Shown piece after piece: positions 33,591-46,400 of a DNA stretch of 64,000 nucleotides. This DNA comes from Euryodendron excelsum. Lineage: Eukaryota; Streptophyta; Magnoliopsida; Ericales; Pentaphylacaceae. The notes beneath the pieces were generated by a model. The model had not been told where the DNA came from. It searched no databases and saw only the letters and a program-made list of their open reading frames with translations. Positions within the stretch are counted from its first letter, which is position 1, and the number at the start of each line of letters is the position of its first letter. The stretch spans positions 29,495,501 through 29,559,500 of the forward strand of contig CM065397.1 of the NCBI GenBank assembly GCA_033060915.1, in the 5' to 3' direction. Both the position numbers and the translations under genes were made by a program.

Positions 33591-35366
33591 TCAGTTACTG
33601 TGGGTTTAGAGTTTAGATCTTACTTTTTTATTGTAAGCATTCCCTGTTGGTCTAAAACTCTATCTATTTTGCTTGTGTTAGATGATTTTGGTGTTGATAT
33701 GATAACTCATTGACTTCTCTTCTATTATGACCTATCTTGATATGTGTTGTGAGATTATCATTGACTTACCTTATCGATCTTATGAGTTTGAATTGATTGT
33801 GATGCCAACTATAGCTGCTACCCCGAGCTTTTATGTTTAAGTTGGTAGATACCCCTTTGGCTTCATGTTTCAATGATAAATCTTGTTATGGAGGTGTTAA
33901 ATAGTAAGAAACCATGCTTTGTACTATAGATTGCATCTTTTGGTGTATGAATAGATAGTGCATCACATATGTATATTCGAAGTTACATTTCTGAGTAAAG
34001 TTCTCAAGTCTGATGCAGTTTCATTATGTAGTCTGACCAAGTGAAGTGAGAAGTCAGTTCTCATGCATGATCATAGCACCATAGTCATGAATTGCATGCT
34101 TCAGTTACTCTAATCTTTGCATAGGTAGAGATTATGTTACCTTGCGAGAGTTTGGGACACTGGTGTTCGTTTTAAGAGTGTTACGCATGTATTCAAGGTG
34201 ATATTGTTCTACATCAGTTTTGTTCAATGGCTTGATTATCATTGAATTTGATTCATTCATTGGAGATCAGTTAATGCAGTTGACATGTCAAAGTTTGGGT
34301 TTTAAGCACTTAGGAAACGCTATGGGTTCGAGATGATTTATTGGTTCAGGGAGTTCATTACGTGTGTAGACTTTTCTTTGACACCAAATTGAGCCACAAT
34401 ATTATGCATATTGTTATGGGATGCTGCTGTTGTGTATTACCTATGTAGTTGAACATGCCCTTGAATAAGAGAAATGGGTGAATGGTGGTGATGATAAAAA
34501 TGAGTCTTCAAAAAAAAAAAACACAAACTGCACTCAAAAATAAAAAGAGGAAAAATTCTGCAATTAAACAAAGAGAGAATCGAAGATCAAGGGTTGGTTT
34601 GTTGAATAGGAAAAAAGAGCCATGTTGTTCACATTTTGTCCCATTTTTTTAAGAGATAGGTGGTTCCTTATGAAAGTCTCATGTTGATTACAACCATTTT
34701 GTCTCCAGGTCTCGTGCAACTTGTGGAAACTTTAGTAAATCCAAAGTGCTCAAGTTCTATGGCTTTGGATGCTTTTGTTGATTGCTGAAACTGATTTCTA
34801 TGATGAATAGCCTTTGATGAAGCTATGCTAATCTACTTGCCTTACATTATTTGTATGTCCTTCATGATTGGATTGCCTCTATTGATCACTTACACTTACT
34901 CTTGTTAAAAGAGCAATCCATGTGAGTTACCAGTGATTCAATTCTTGTCGAGTGAATGATTGGTGAGACTTTGCAATTGAAACTTGGAAGATTGGTGTAC
35001 TTAAGCTTGTAAAGTGGAATCTATGGTGTATTGGTGGTTCACACACACACACACACATGACTTTCACTTCTTTAACGTGAGTTTGGATCTTGCTTTTGCA
35101 TGGGTTTGAGAATGAACTGGAACTATGGGTTTGAGTTGAATATGCGTATTACTATTTGTTTAACCATTTTTGGGTGTAGACACAAGATGATATTTGTGGA
35201 TACAATCACTAAAAATCCTCTTCAGATATAACTCATCTATTAGGGGTAACCTAATAGTTGAAAGGCTTAATGCATAAGCTCAATGCATTTGAGACTCCCA
35301 CGAAAGTGGAGAACTATCATTTCCTTATTTATTTTTCCAGGGACTAGCAAAATGCAAGTCTGAGGG
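33591..35366 (+). other. 3' non-coding region of the Athila-like element
   Basis: No conserved coding. Contains a short (CA)n microsatellite at 35041-35056. A purine-rich tract before the LTR (GGGACTAGCAAAATGCAAG then TGAGGG at 35361-35366) resembles the polypurine tract region of this lineage. Confidence 0.55.
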
Positions 35367-36552
35367 TGTGATTGCACTACAAAAGTGTAGTTATAGTCCT
35401 CTAATTAGGTTATGTAAGGTTTAGAATAGTTATATAGGACTTAGATTAAGTAACTATTTAAGTTTAATAGTCTTATGTATCTTTTGCAAGTTATTAAGGA
35501 AGGAGGAGGGCAAAAGTGTAAAGTGAACCAAAGTGAACTATCAGGACAGAGCTGCTCACCGTCAAGATGAAGATGAAGACTGTTCTGACGACTAGAGAAG
35601 GCTTCAGTGTTCACAATAGCCCATTTTCAAGACAAAAGAATTTACCATCCCGACAACCAAAGAGGAGATCAAATTCATCATTTGGCTTACCATCAAGATG
35701 AAGAATCTGGACCGTCTTGACAGTCGGGCAAGAATTAGGGTTTCCAACTTATTTTCCTTGTAACTATAAATAGGGAACTCTTTTATTTCATGATGGTTAC
35801 GAATTTTAGAGAGTTTTGAGAGTTGTCTTGAAGCACAAACCTACTTCTTCGTATTTGGTCATTGTTCTTTGAATCAACTTCAAGTTTTGAATAAAGATTG
35901 CCAATTTTCTTTAATTACAAGTGATGTCTTTCATAGTTATAGGTAACTAATCCATCTCTTGGCGACAAACAAGAAGGTTGCTAGGGTTTTGAATATTTTC
36001 ACAAGGTATTCCATTGAATTTTATTGTTGTTATCTATTTACATCTAGGATTCTTTTCCTCTTCATTCTTTTCTCTCGGAATCAAACTTTCAGGATCATAT
36101 CCTAGCAAATCTATACCCAACGTTAGTTAGGTACGGGTTTTACTTGGATCCCTGATACAAATGTTATGAAAATAAGGGTTTAAACATTGGATGACGTAAG
36201 AAGAATACTTACTTATTTTAACCATGAAATCTTCTGATTCAAATGTGTAAGTTGTCACCAATACACCGAGTTAAACAAATACCTTGTGAGTCTATCAAAT
36301 ACCCGAGCAGCTAGATTGTTCTAAACCAAGATCGTTTATAAATAGTTTTAATATCAGTTTTCTTCATTAGTTTAAATCAAACAAACTTTTCAATCAATAT
36401 TAATTTTATTCTCTCTTTTTGGAGTTGTTCTTGTTCTCTGTGTTCTCACTAAGTCACAACAAGAGTTCCTCTTCTTGGACAACAACTATCTTCCCTATGA
36501 ATCAACCTCGGATTTTTTGAATTTATTACTGCATCGCAACCGTGCAATTGCA
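35367..36552 (+). repeat. 3' LTR of the Athila-like element
   Basis: Begins TGTGATTGCACTAC directly after the polypurine-like tract and ends near GTGCAATTGCA, giving short inverted termini (about 1.19 kb). It carries TATAAATA at 35765-35772 and AATAAA at 35890-35895. The 5' LTR lies outside the window, so exact ends and target duplication cannot be verified. Confidence 0.65.
35765..35772 (+). promoter_or_regulatory. TATA box of the Athila-like LTR
   Basis: CTATAAATAGGG within the LTR. An AATAAA lies about 120 bp downstream, as expected for a U3-R boundary. Confidence 0.55.
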
Positions 36553-39539
36553 GTTATTATCGCATTATTTGGAGGCGATCAGAAGGCCGGCAGAAACTAA
36601 TGCCATCCCTGGCACCAGATGCCGCCGACATTGCAATGGTGGTTACTGGTCAGCACAGTACACGACGAAGAACACCTAAGAACCGCCATTGTCTTCATCT
36701 GCATAATGGTGCCAACAATAATTAGAGAGGAGTCTCCTCAATTCCGCCCTCCGCCGCCTTCTGATGCTTTACGTGATAAGTCTCTAAAGATGAGTTTGTA
36801 CAAACATATTTTGGAAATGAGGTTTGGTAGGGGTTATCAGCTATTGTTGGGGACAAATAATGGAAACTATGCAGCCAAATGGTTTACATGTACGATGATG
36901 GTCTAGCATACGACGTAGCGTTTAGAAGCGATAATGATCGATAAGGAATGATGCAATGATTTAGGATGAGGACGACAATGTTCGTGGGATGAGACGTGGG
37001 TTTCGAAAGAGGGGTGTATATGTAATTTTATTTCATCATTAGGGGCACTTTTGGAACAAAAAGTGTAGGAAACACTTCGATGTCTCCGGTCCTTTAAAGT
37101 AGTAAAGATTATTGGCATTCCTTGTAGTTGATTGAATAATGATATTGACATTATTAGTTATAATAATATATTATTAACACAAAAATAAAAATCCTATAAT
37201 CCATTATTATTTATAATTAATACTAAGACTATCGGATCACCACTCATCTCATAGCCAACTCTAATATAATACCACCATCAAGATCTACACTATCAAATTA
37301 CCTCAACTTAACAATTATTGACCATTGGATCACCTCTCATCCCATAGCTAACTCTCCAATATAATACTACCCTTAAGATCAACACTACTAAAGTACCTCA
37401 ACTTAACAATTGCATCTCTATCCAACATTGTATCACCATAACTACCTTCTTGTAGCCATACACTCATAAATTCAAACCTCAGCAACCATTGTCTTATCAA
37501 AATGACCACCACTGCCTCATTCCATTAAAGTTGTCTTATTCTATTGCCTCAATTTATCAGGAAGCTTTATAAAAAATAAAAATAAAAAACTATACACAGA
37601 CTCTCTAGAAGATAAATCCATCACTATCATTGTCTATCAATCGAATCGGATCTTTTGCAGCCAGGGGCGAAACCAAAATTTTATTTTGAAGGTTGCCAAA
37701 CTTTGAAACACAAATTTCATCCAATGATACAATTACTATATTATAAAATTTGTTTGCACATATTTGTAATTTCGAGCATCAAAAATACATTAGAATGCAA
37801 GACTAAGTTTTACATGAAAAATAAAATCAACATATATTCAATACTACCAAAATATGAACAAAACATAACAAAATAATTGTTTCTTTGTATATTTCAACTC
37901 TTTTTGTTAAGGACAAAAAATTATAGATATTTTTTTATAAAAAGCACTGAAAAGGATTGAACTCATCTATAAAAACAATTAGAGAAGAAGAAATGACAAA
38001 AATTTTCTTTTATGCTAAAGATAAAAACTGTGCATTAGAGAACATTTTTCCTTTTGGATTTATACACAATAGAAACTCACTGTTTATTGATTATATTAGG
38101 TAAGGATGTATAGAAAAATAAAAAGTATGATCCATAGTTCACTATACAAAAATTTGGATAACCTTATTCACGTATTTCTTTTTGGTAAATCTTACTTATA
38201 GAACTTGCCATGTTTGATTTCGACATCTTTTTTATGGGACACCACTATTATTTATAAATTTATGTCGTCCATGGGATACCACTCTTGTTTATAATCTTAT
38301 ATTATCCACTGCCTTAAGGGCAATATGTGGCCAACTCTAAGAGTAGATGAAAAGGCAGCCGAAATATTGCATTGTCCGAAATGTGAAGTAAATCAAAAAA
38401 CTGAATACCGGAGACGGCAAGCTGGACACTCCTGCTTTTGTAATAAGTAGAAGATATATGTGTGTGCAGTAACTTTTTTAGTAAAGCCTCCACTTTGGTG
38501 AGACTATTTTTTTTTTTTTTTGATGAAAATAACCAACAACAAAAAATTTGTCCAATGTACTTTCAAGTAGATGCAAGGCGTAATTATATAAAAACCACTA
38601 ACTACTTTCCATTTTTTCTCTCACTTGCACAAATTAATCACCCACATAATAACGACACCCTTCAAGTCTTATATGTATAGGTGGTTCTCATACCTGTTAA
38701 AAGTGAATGACAAATGTCATCAAGAAGCCTAGGCAAAGGGGGAATTTGATGTTTGAGTAGTTGTTTTATTCGATGCAAAAAGAGGTTCGCCTTGTCTTTT
38801 GAGACGTTTTTCTGAGTCTTTTCTTGTAAAATATCAAAATGCCCTTCTTATTTTAAAAGATTAAAAATGTAGGGCCCAAAAAGTCAATTCAGTGAATTTT
38901 TTTTCTCTCTCTCTGCATCATTATGTACTTTATCCAAAAAATTCTAATAAAAGTAAATTTTGTAGCAGTAGGGCTAGGGTTTTACTATATAGATCATTTA
39001 TGTGTATAAGTTTATGATCATGTTAAAGTCAATAGAAATAATATATAAAATATTTACAACAACAAATTGGACAAATTCGAAACAGTCCAAAAATGCTCCA
39101 GTACAAGTGCACACCATTCCGATGACAAAAACAATACGCTATTGGTAATGGATTGGCAACTATGACACTGGATTGGCAACTATGACAGTTACTACTAGTA
39201 ATGGGTTGTCGGGAGGAGAATTAACAACAGTAATACGATCAAAAACATATTGGGTCAACTTCTAAAAAGAAACGAAGGGGAAAAGGACAAAGGCAAAGAA
39301 TAACTAAGAAAATTAAGGCTTCAACTTCTCTCTTTAACACACTGGCAAAAATCCCTGTTAAGAAGTGTATGATAAATACTTAAACAAAATTGCATATACA
39401 CTTCACCAATATCTAATTATGACCATACACATTATAATTAAATCAAATTCCCCTCTGGCGTTGCATCGTGTGGCATACATATCTGCATGTCTGATCATCA
39501 TTCCATATTCGTCTAGAGAGGAATAAGGTTTCCAATTCC
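36553..39539. other. intergenic AT-rich region
   Basis: No gene recognised. Open frames here (for example 36619-36906, 95 codons) have no motif I know. A 93-bp imperfect tandem duplication lies at 37231-37416. The sequence around 37660-37710 (GGGGCGAAACCAAAATTTTA) looks like a dispersed plant repeat but I cannot classify it. The segment before 39540 should include the 3' UTR of the minus-strand gene; no polyadenylation site was fixed. Confidence 0.55.
37231..37416. repeat. 93-bp imperfect tandem duplication
   Basis: Two copies (starts 37231 and 37324), each running from a GGATCACC core to CTCAACTTAACAATT, with about 80-85 percent identity by eye. Confidence 0.75.
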
Positions 39540-40441
39540 TCAGTTAATCAGTGGTTTCCCTGAGTTAAAATCCCTATCAGGTCCCCTCTCACCAATTCCG
39601 GAGAACACCTCTGGCAGAGGAATACCTAGCTCAGAGCAAACAAGCTGAACTATGTTTCCAGTAGCACCACCGAATGACATTTTGTTCAGAGTTACAGCAA
39701 TAGCAAACCTGTTTTTTATGTCACAATATCCCGTTGATCCACCCATGCCCGAGTGCCCGAAGCCAACAAGGGATCCATCCTTCGAGTAACACCTCGTAAA
39801 CCCTAGCCCAAATTTCCCATTTGGCAGAACCAAATTCTCATATTCTCCAGCACCCAAGAATGCATCATGAATTCTAGGATTACTAAAAATCTTGCGGACA
39901 TTTCGATGATCAACTGCATTTACAGCGGTTTCAGTTGTAGTCAGATTATTGTTGTCGCTACTACTATCATTAGCAAGCCTAGTGTAGTCACTGCCAGCCT
40001 TTCTACTACAACCATGGTCATTCGAACTACTAGAGCTTTGCATCTGTTCAGAACGGCCGATACAGGTTGAAGCTGTTATCAACTCCTTCCAGCTGCCACC
40101 TTTCTGCTGCTTCTGGGATTTCAGGGAAGGGAATTTGGGAAGATGTGGATGGCTGCCAAGTGGTGGCTTGGAAGAAGAGGAATGCTGTGGTGGGACCATA
40201 CCACCATCTGCTAGGGCTGCATAGTAGCGTGCAAGTGCACGTGCTGAGCAATGTCCATTAGCAGCAGGTATAATGGCACGACGAACACTAAGGGTGTTGA
40301 ATAAAGTAGGAAGGGTGGTTGCAAGCTGGGAAATGTCATGTGGCTGGAAGGTAGAAGGCAGCTCTGGACGGTTGCTGACCCCCGAGAGCTTCTTGAGATC
40401 ATCTGCGTCCAGTGTGAGTGTTGCAAGTCGAGATTCCACAC
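39540..40441 (-). CDS. last exon: C-terminal lactamase part
   Basis: Acceptor CCCTCTAG before 40441; stop TGA at 39542-39540. Encodes IIPAANGHCSARALARYYAA, a Ser/Asn-rich insert of about 90 residues, NPRIHDAFLGAGEY, then GFGHSGMGGSTG and FAIAVTLNKMSFGG. Low-complexity Ser runs lie within the insert. Confidence 0.9.
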
Positions 40442-43400
40442 CTAGAGGGAATCCGCCAAGGTTATAGCGATAGCCATTGACAAAGGTAATTACAATTTTA
40501 TAATCATCAAGATACCTAAATAGCATATATTCAATGCCGAAGGACAGTAAAGGTAAATAGCTGGCAACCAAAGTGAGGGACGATGCTATAGCTTTGCTCA
40601 AGTGCATGCAAGGTGCGTCAACACTGAAATAAGAGACCAGAAAGTTAACAGAACAGAGAATAAATCATGCCTGGAGGTATTCCAATATACAGCTCGCCTT
40701 CAATGTTCAGGGGGTGAATGAAGGCTTCTTCGAGAATCTCCTGGAACTTCTTCCCAGATGCATGCTGTTCAATATAAGCACATTGTTAAATCAGTTGAAA
40801 GCCTGAGAATGACATAGAGTCCACAACTAGAGTCAGCCTGCATGCCAAGATTACATTACATTCATTAAATGCATCAACAAGGACACCATGAAGGTGATTG
40901 CATGGACAACCAAAAAAGACATTGACAAAATCTTCCAAAACTCAGCACACACATGTGCATGCACGCAAGAGAGAGACAGTCAAACATTGAGAGAGAGAGA
41001 GAGAGAGATGCAAAAATATCTGGCAGCAAGCCAACAGAACTCTTACGACCAACACGTCTGAGCAGTAGCCAAGCAGGAATAGTAAATGATAGATTCAGAA
41101 TTTGTCTTTTTAGGGTATTCTAATTTTCTCTTCTTAAATAATCATGACAATATTTCGAGTAGCTTATTTTATTCATCTTTATAATATTGCCATAATGGGG
41201 TTTAGACTTTATTAATTTTGAAATGAAGGGATGTAAGGCTCTAAGGTGGGACTAGTCTCTCTTCGTTTTCTAAGGTATACAATAGAAGGAAAGACTAGCT
41301 TCAGTCTATTGGAAGCATTTTGGCAATTATCATATAATCAACATTACGAAGGCTTATCAGTTTGCTGTTCGACAATAGCAACTCCAGGAACTTTTGTCAG
41401 TCGTGTCATTCAAAAACTAAAATAACACAAATCCAAAAATTTACACTAACGATATCCATGAACAAAAGAGGATTTTAATATAGTGATACTATGGTTTTAA
41501 CAAATAGACAAGCAAGTACATGAACTTTTACAATTGACCTCAATGAGATTTCATATTTTGACATCATTGCATAATAACCTAGCTATCAATACTATCAAAT
41601 ACATCCTATAGATAATGTGAGTAAGCACGGAGTTCGAAGCAACTTGAGTAGGTTTACCCTAAAAGTGGTTCGAGAGACAGACACAAGTGTCGAACACGAT
41701 ATGTGTTGAACACGCTAACATGGTGATTCTCAAAAAAATGTAATGCAGGACATAATACGGCAGGGACATGGCAAAATAATATATTTTATATTTTTATATG
41801 TCCTATATATAAATATTTTACAAAAAAAAAAGTAAAAAATATACAATATAACATCAACTAAAATTAAAATACAAAATATTTCAATACGTAATTGGCAACA
41901 AATCATTCACCATTAGGCAATTACATTTCATAAAAATAATAAAGTAAACAAACACATTAACAACAAAAAAAGTTATTCCATCAATACGTAATACTATACG
42001 TTATAAACTATCGAAAACATTGAAACGCCATTACACTTCATCAACTATCCATCATCATCTAAGTAGATAATGATAAGTAGCAATAAGCACTGATATGAGT
42101 AGCATACATCTTCTTCTTCTTCTTCCTCTTCTTCTTCGATCTAACAGCAAGGGCTTCTCTTTTTAAGATTTTAAAGTTTTCTTATTGACAAAATAAACCC
42201 TATTTTTAGTTTTAAAATTTATATTTGAGTCCTCACCGTGTCCCAAAAGGTTCCAAAATGGAACACGTGTGTCCAAGACATGTCTGTGGAGTGTCCAATT
42301 TAAAAATAAATTAATAAAAAATCGAACATGTAAAATGAAGTGTCCGACAGGTGTCTGCGCGTGTCCCGCGCTTGTTGGTGTCCAACATGCTTACAGCTCC
42401 TCCAATGTAGAGTCCATGCTTCCTAGGTATGAAGGGGCACATTGGAATAAGCGTATGTTTAGCCGAGGAAGGGAACGCCCTACTAAAGAGGTAGAGAGAT
42501 TTCTTCACAAGAATTGATGAGGAGCTCCCATGAAGGAACCAGCACAAGAAGGGAAATGATACTGCTCAAGCCTAAGTGTGAGAGGCAAATGAATTCCCTC
42601 CTTCCAGAAGATGGGAGATTCTTCTTCTTGCAATTTTGGGGACCACCTCTGCCGAGATGCTAGAGCCTAGAAGTTCCTCAGAGAATCCACGATAAGACCA
42701 CGACATAGCAAAACTGTTACGAGTGGTCCTCATATTCGGACGTGAGGGCAGCACGTGGATTGGTGCCTAAGAATGGAAGAACCCGTAGACAGAGTATGCA
42801 CGTCCTGCGCAACTAGTAGTAGAGTGCCAAGTGGTCTTCCTTGGCCTGGCATAGCAGAGTGGGGAGAATATACCCATGTGGTCCTAAGGACACGTGGCTA
42901 TCTATGGGACGTTTCTTGGTTCCCAAGCACCTCAAATCAGCCTATAAATAGATGTCTTAACCTACAGCAAAGAGAATCCTTCTCGTGAGATAAGAGAAAG
43001 GACAGCACTCTTTGAGCTAAGCGAGAGCCCAGGTAGCATCACTCTGCCATTATCTTCCTTGGCTTTGCTTGATTCATTCTTCACCCATATCACCACCTCC
43101 ATTATCCAATTGGCTCTTTATGAATTTCATTACCCAAAACGCTCTTTCCACGATTGCAGCCGCAGCAGGTAGAAAGAAAGCCAATTTCGCAAGCAAATAG
43201 ACTAATATATATGTGATATCATTCTGTCTTTACCAATTTCTAGCAAGGTCCGCCACAGAAAAATCAGATAGATAAAACTCAGCAAGATGGATTAACCATT
43301 ACTTGTCAAAAACAGAAAATAAATTACTAGGGTTCAAGCATGCCACACAAAGAAGCAACTCAGTATTCACCTATGTAAAACAATTGTTAAGCTCTTGAAG

Positions 43401-46400
43401 TTGCATATCTAATGACTATTCAGACTAACTCCACATTAGTAAATTCAATTCTCGTTTGCTAATTTACATTTTTTTTTCCTTTGTTTTAACAGTGATGGGT
43501 CTGCTCTTAATGCCTAAACCCAGAGGAACCCAAATAAAATAGATTAAGTTACCTAAGAAGGAGAATAAGATGCTACTAGCAAAAAACAACGATCTTGCCA
43601 GAAAAAGGTGTAGTCATCGTCGACTAGGAAGTTAAAGTTGTTACTGGTTGAACTAATTTGGGAATTTTTTTTTATATAGCAAATTGGTAGATTTAGTCCT
43701 TAAAAGTGATATCTCATAAGGGTTTAATTAATTTGGGAATTTTTTTTATATAGCAGATTGATGGATTCAGTCTTTAGAAGTGATATCTCATAGTTGAACT
43801 AATTTGAGAATCTATATATAATATAGAAAAGGAGGCCGCAATCACCGAGGTTACGACAAGTAGCTCATTTTGAATGGCTCTAAAGTGTTGTTTAAAAAAT
43901 AAAAAATAAAAAATAATTGTTTGGTTGTCTCTTTAGTTCACTATCCGTGTATTTAATTGTTTCGTTGTCTCTTTGGTTAGTGCATGTACTTATTTTTTTG
44001 GATTGATTCAATGTACTTATTATTCAATGTATTTGCTTAATGTATTAATGGTGTTTGTGGCTGATTACATGTATTTTAGGTTCATATACATATATTGATT
44101 AATATATGAATATAAAATTTATCATATTTGTTTTGGTTCATGTATGTTTTGTTTATGAATATACACCACATTCATGTAAGTGCATAGATTACTACATATA
44201 CATGCACAGATTATAGAAGAATTATTATTAATATATTCAGTTATTTAGATGAAATACACAATTGAACACAAATAGTTAGATGAATATACAATTATTTTAC
44301 ATAAATGGTTAGATGAGTTAACCATAAATAGTTAGATGAATGCACAATTAAATTACGTAAAATAAACTACATAAAATATTAAATTATAGATATTATTATA
44401 TTTATTTTATATGTAAAATCACTACAACAAAATATAAAATTAAAAAATTAAAAAAACACATAATGTGCATTGGTCATTGTCATTTTGATTATGACAAGTG
44501 GCTGACTTTTGAGTGCTTTTTTTTTTTTACCTTTATTTTCTAATTTATCTAGGTTATCTTCTCTTGCAAACTACACTGACAAAAATAAAAACAAAAGGTT
44601 AAATCACAACAACAAAATAAGAAATTAAAATTAAAAAACAAATATTGTGGGTGGCTCTTTTTTTATCCGTTGTTTTTTTAATTTATCAAGGTTCACTTAC
44701 TTTTGCAAATCAATAAGTAATTATCTAAAATAAAATGCATCTTTTTTTTTATTAAAAGTTGTAAAAGTCAATTAACTATTTTCTTAGTTTTTCAACTATT
44801 ACTAACTAAATGCATTATAAAAAATTAAGATTGTATCTACATTTAATAAGAATTATAAGAGTCAATTGACTAATTTTTTAATTTCCTAACCTATAACCTC
44901 AAATACATTCTTTTTATTACTTCGATAAATATTAAAATACATGTTAGGCATGCAACATTTGGTTTTACAAAGTAAGGGCCTATGTTTTTCAAACTTTCAA
45001 TACTTTGTACAATCAAACATATGTAGTTTCTGTACAAATTGAACTCTAATTTCAATATGACTTTGAAAATTTAATTGGACTATCTTCTTAATTTTATCTT
45101 TAAATAAAAGCCTTCATGATACTTAAAATAAATTGTTTCAATTAGTTAAGTTTCGACTGCAAATGTATGAGTAGTTAATAATTTTTTTACTCTACTAAAA
45201 ATATCATATATACAGTAATTGCTAATCAGTCCTCTTTTTCATTACTCTCTTTATGCGAATAATTTTAAATTATATAAAAATTTAAAAAATATGACCAAAT
45301 AAATTATATTCAGTCTTTATTTAAAATAATTGTTATTAAACAATGTGGATCTAAAGAGGTATTTCAAGCCCGTGCATCACACGGGTCTAAAACTAATTTT
45401 TTTTATATAGCCAAATAGGGGATTGAGTCCTTAAAAGTGAAATCCCATATTTATATTAAATGAGTAGAATATTAAAGGTTTGGTTTAAAAAAATAATAAA
45501 TAATCAATGTATCAGGATGTTTTGTGCAGTCCTTTAACAAAAGAAGTAAGTATCAATATAGGATATATTATAGTATAACATCATATAGCACGAAAACTGT
45601 GGACCCCATGTTTAAATTCCCATTTGAGTAGATGGGTTCAAAGTTAAAAACAACTTGTCTACGATATATGCAATGGGTTCAATATATAGGGTTCAGGGGG
45701 TTAAAAAACTTTTCAATATAAAATTTATAGCTAGTAATTTTTTTTTATATTCAGTGGCACCATCCATTGTGTTCAGTAATCTTTGTCTAATGTCATATAG
45801 CACGAAAACTTAGGGCCCCACCTTTAAATTCCCATTTGAGTATATTGGTTCAAAGTTACAAACAACTTATATACAAATATGCAATGGGTTCAATATATAG
45901 GGCTCAGGGGGTTCAAAAACCTTTCAATATAAAATTTATAGCCAGCAATTTAATTTTTTTTAAGATTCAATGGCACCGTCCATGGTGTTCAGTAATCTCT
46001 GTCAGTTCTTCGACCTTCAGTATGACAATATCAAAATAATAAAAAGCATTGCTTATACTCTTTAGAAATTGAAAACCAATATCAAGAGAGTTATTTGAGT
46101 GGCACCTCTATGAACAATCACCTAAAAAAATTTAAAAGATGAGGCAAGTTTTTTATCAAGGCTAGGAGTTTTTGCGGGATGCACTTGAAATAGAGCCCTA
46201 TATACCTCCATTGCACTAAACACCTCCAAGAGCACGTATTCAAATCTTTTAAAACCAAATCTCTACAGCTCCGTGGGTACCTTCCATATTAATAGGTGTT
46301 GCTGCAATAACTGTATTACCCTTCAATGTCCTCTTTTGCACTTCAATTTCCCAACCCACTGCAATTCATTTGATTTCTTCTTCCTGTGGTGTTACGAGGC

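Noticed and set aside
36619..36906. 95-codon + strand ORF as a gene
   Set aside because: No recognised motif, no neighbours in frame, no promoter evidence; follows directly on a retrotransposon LTR.
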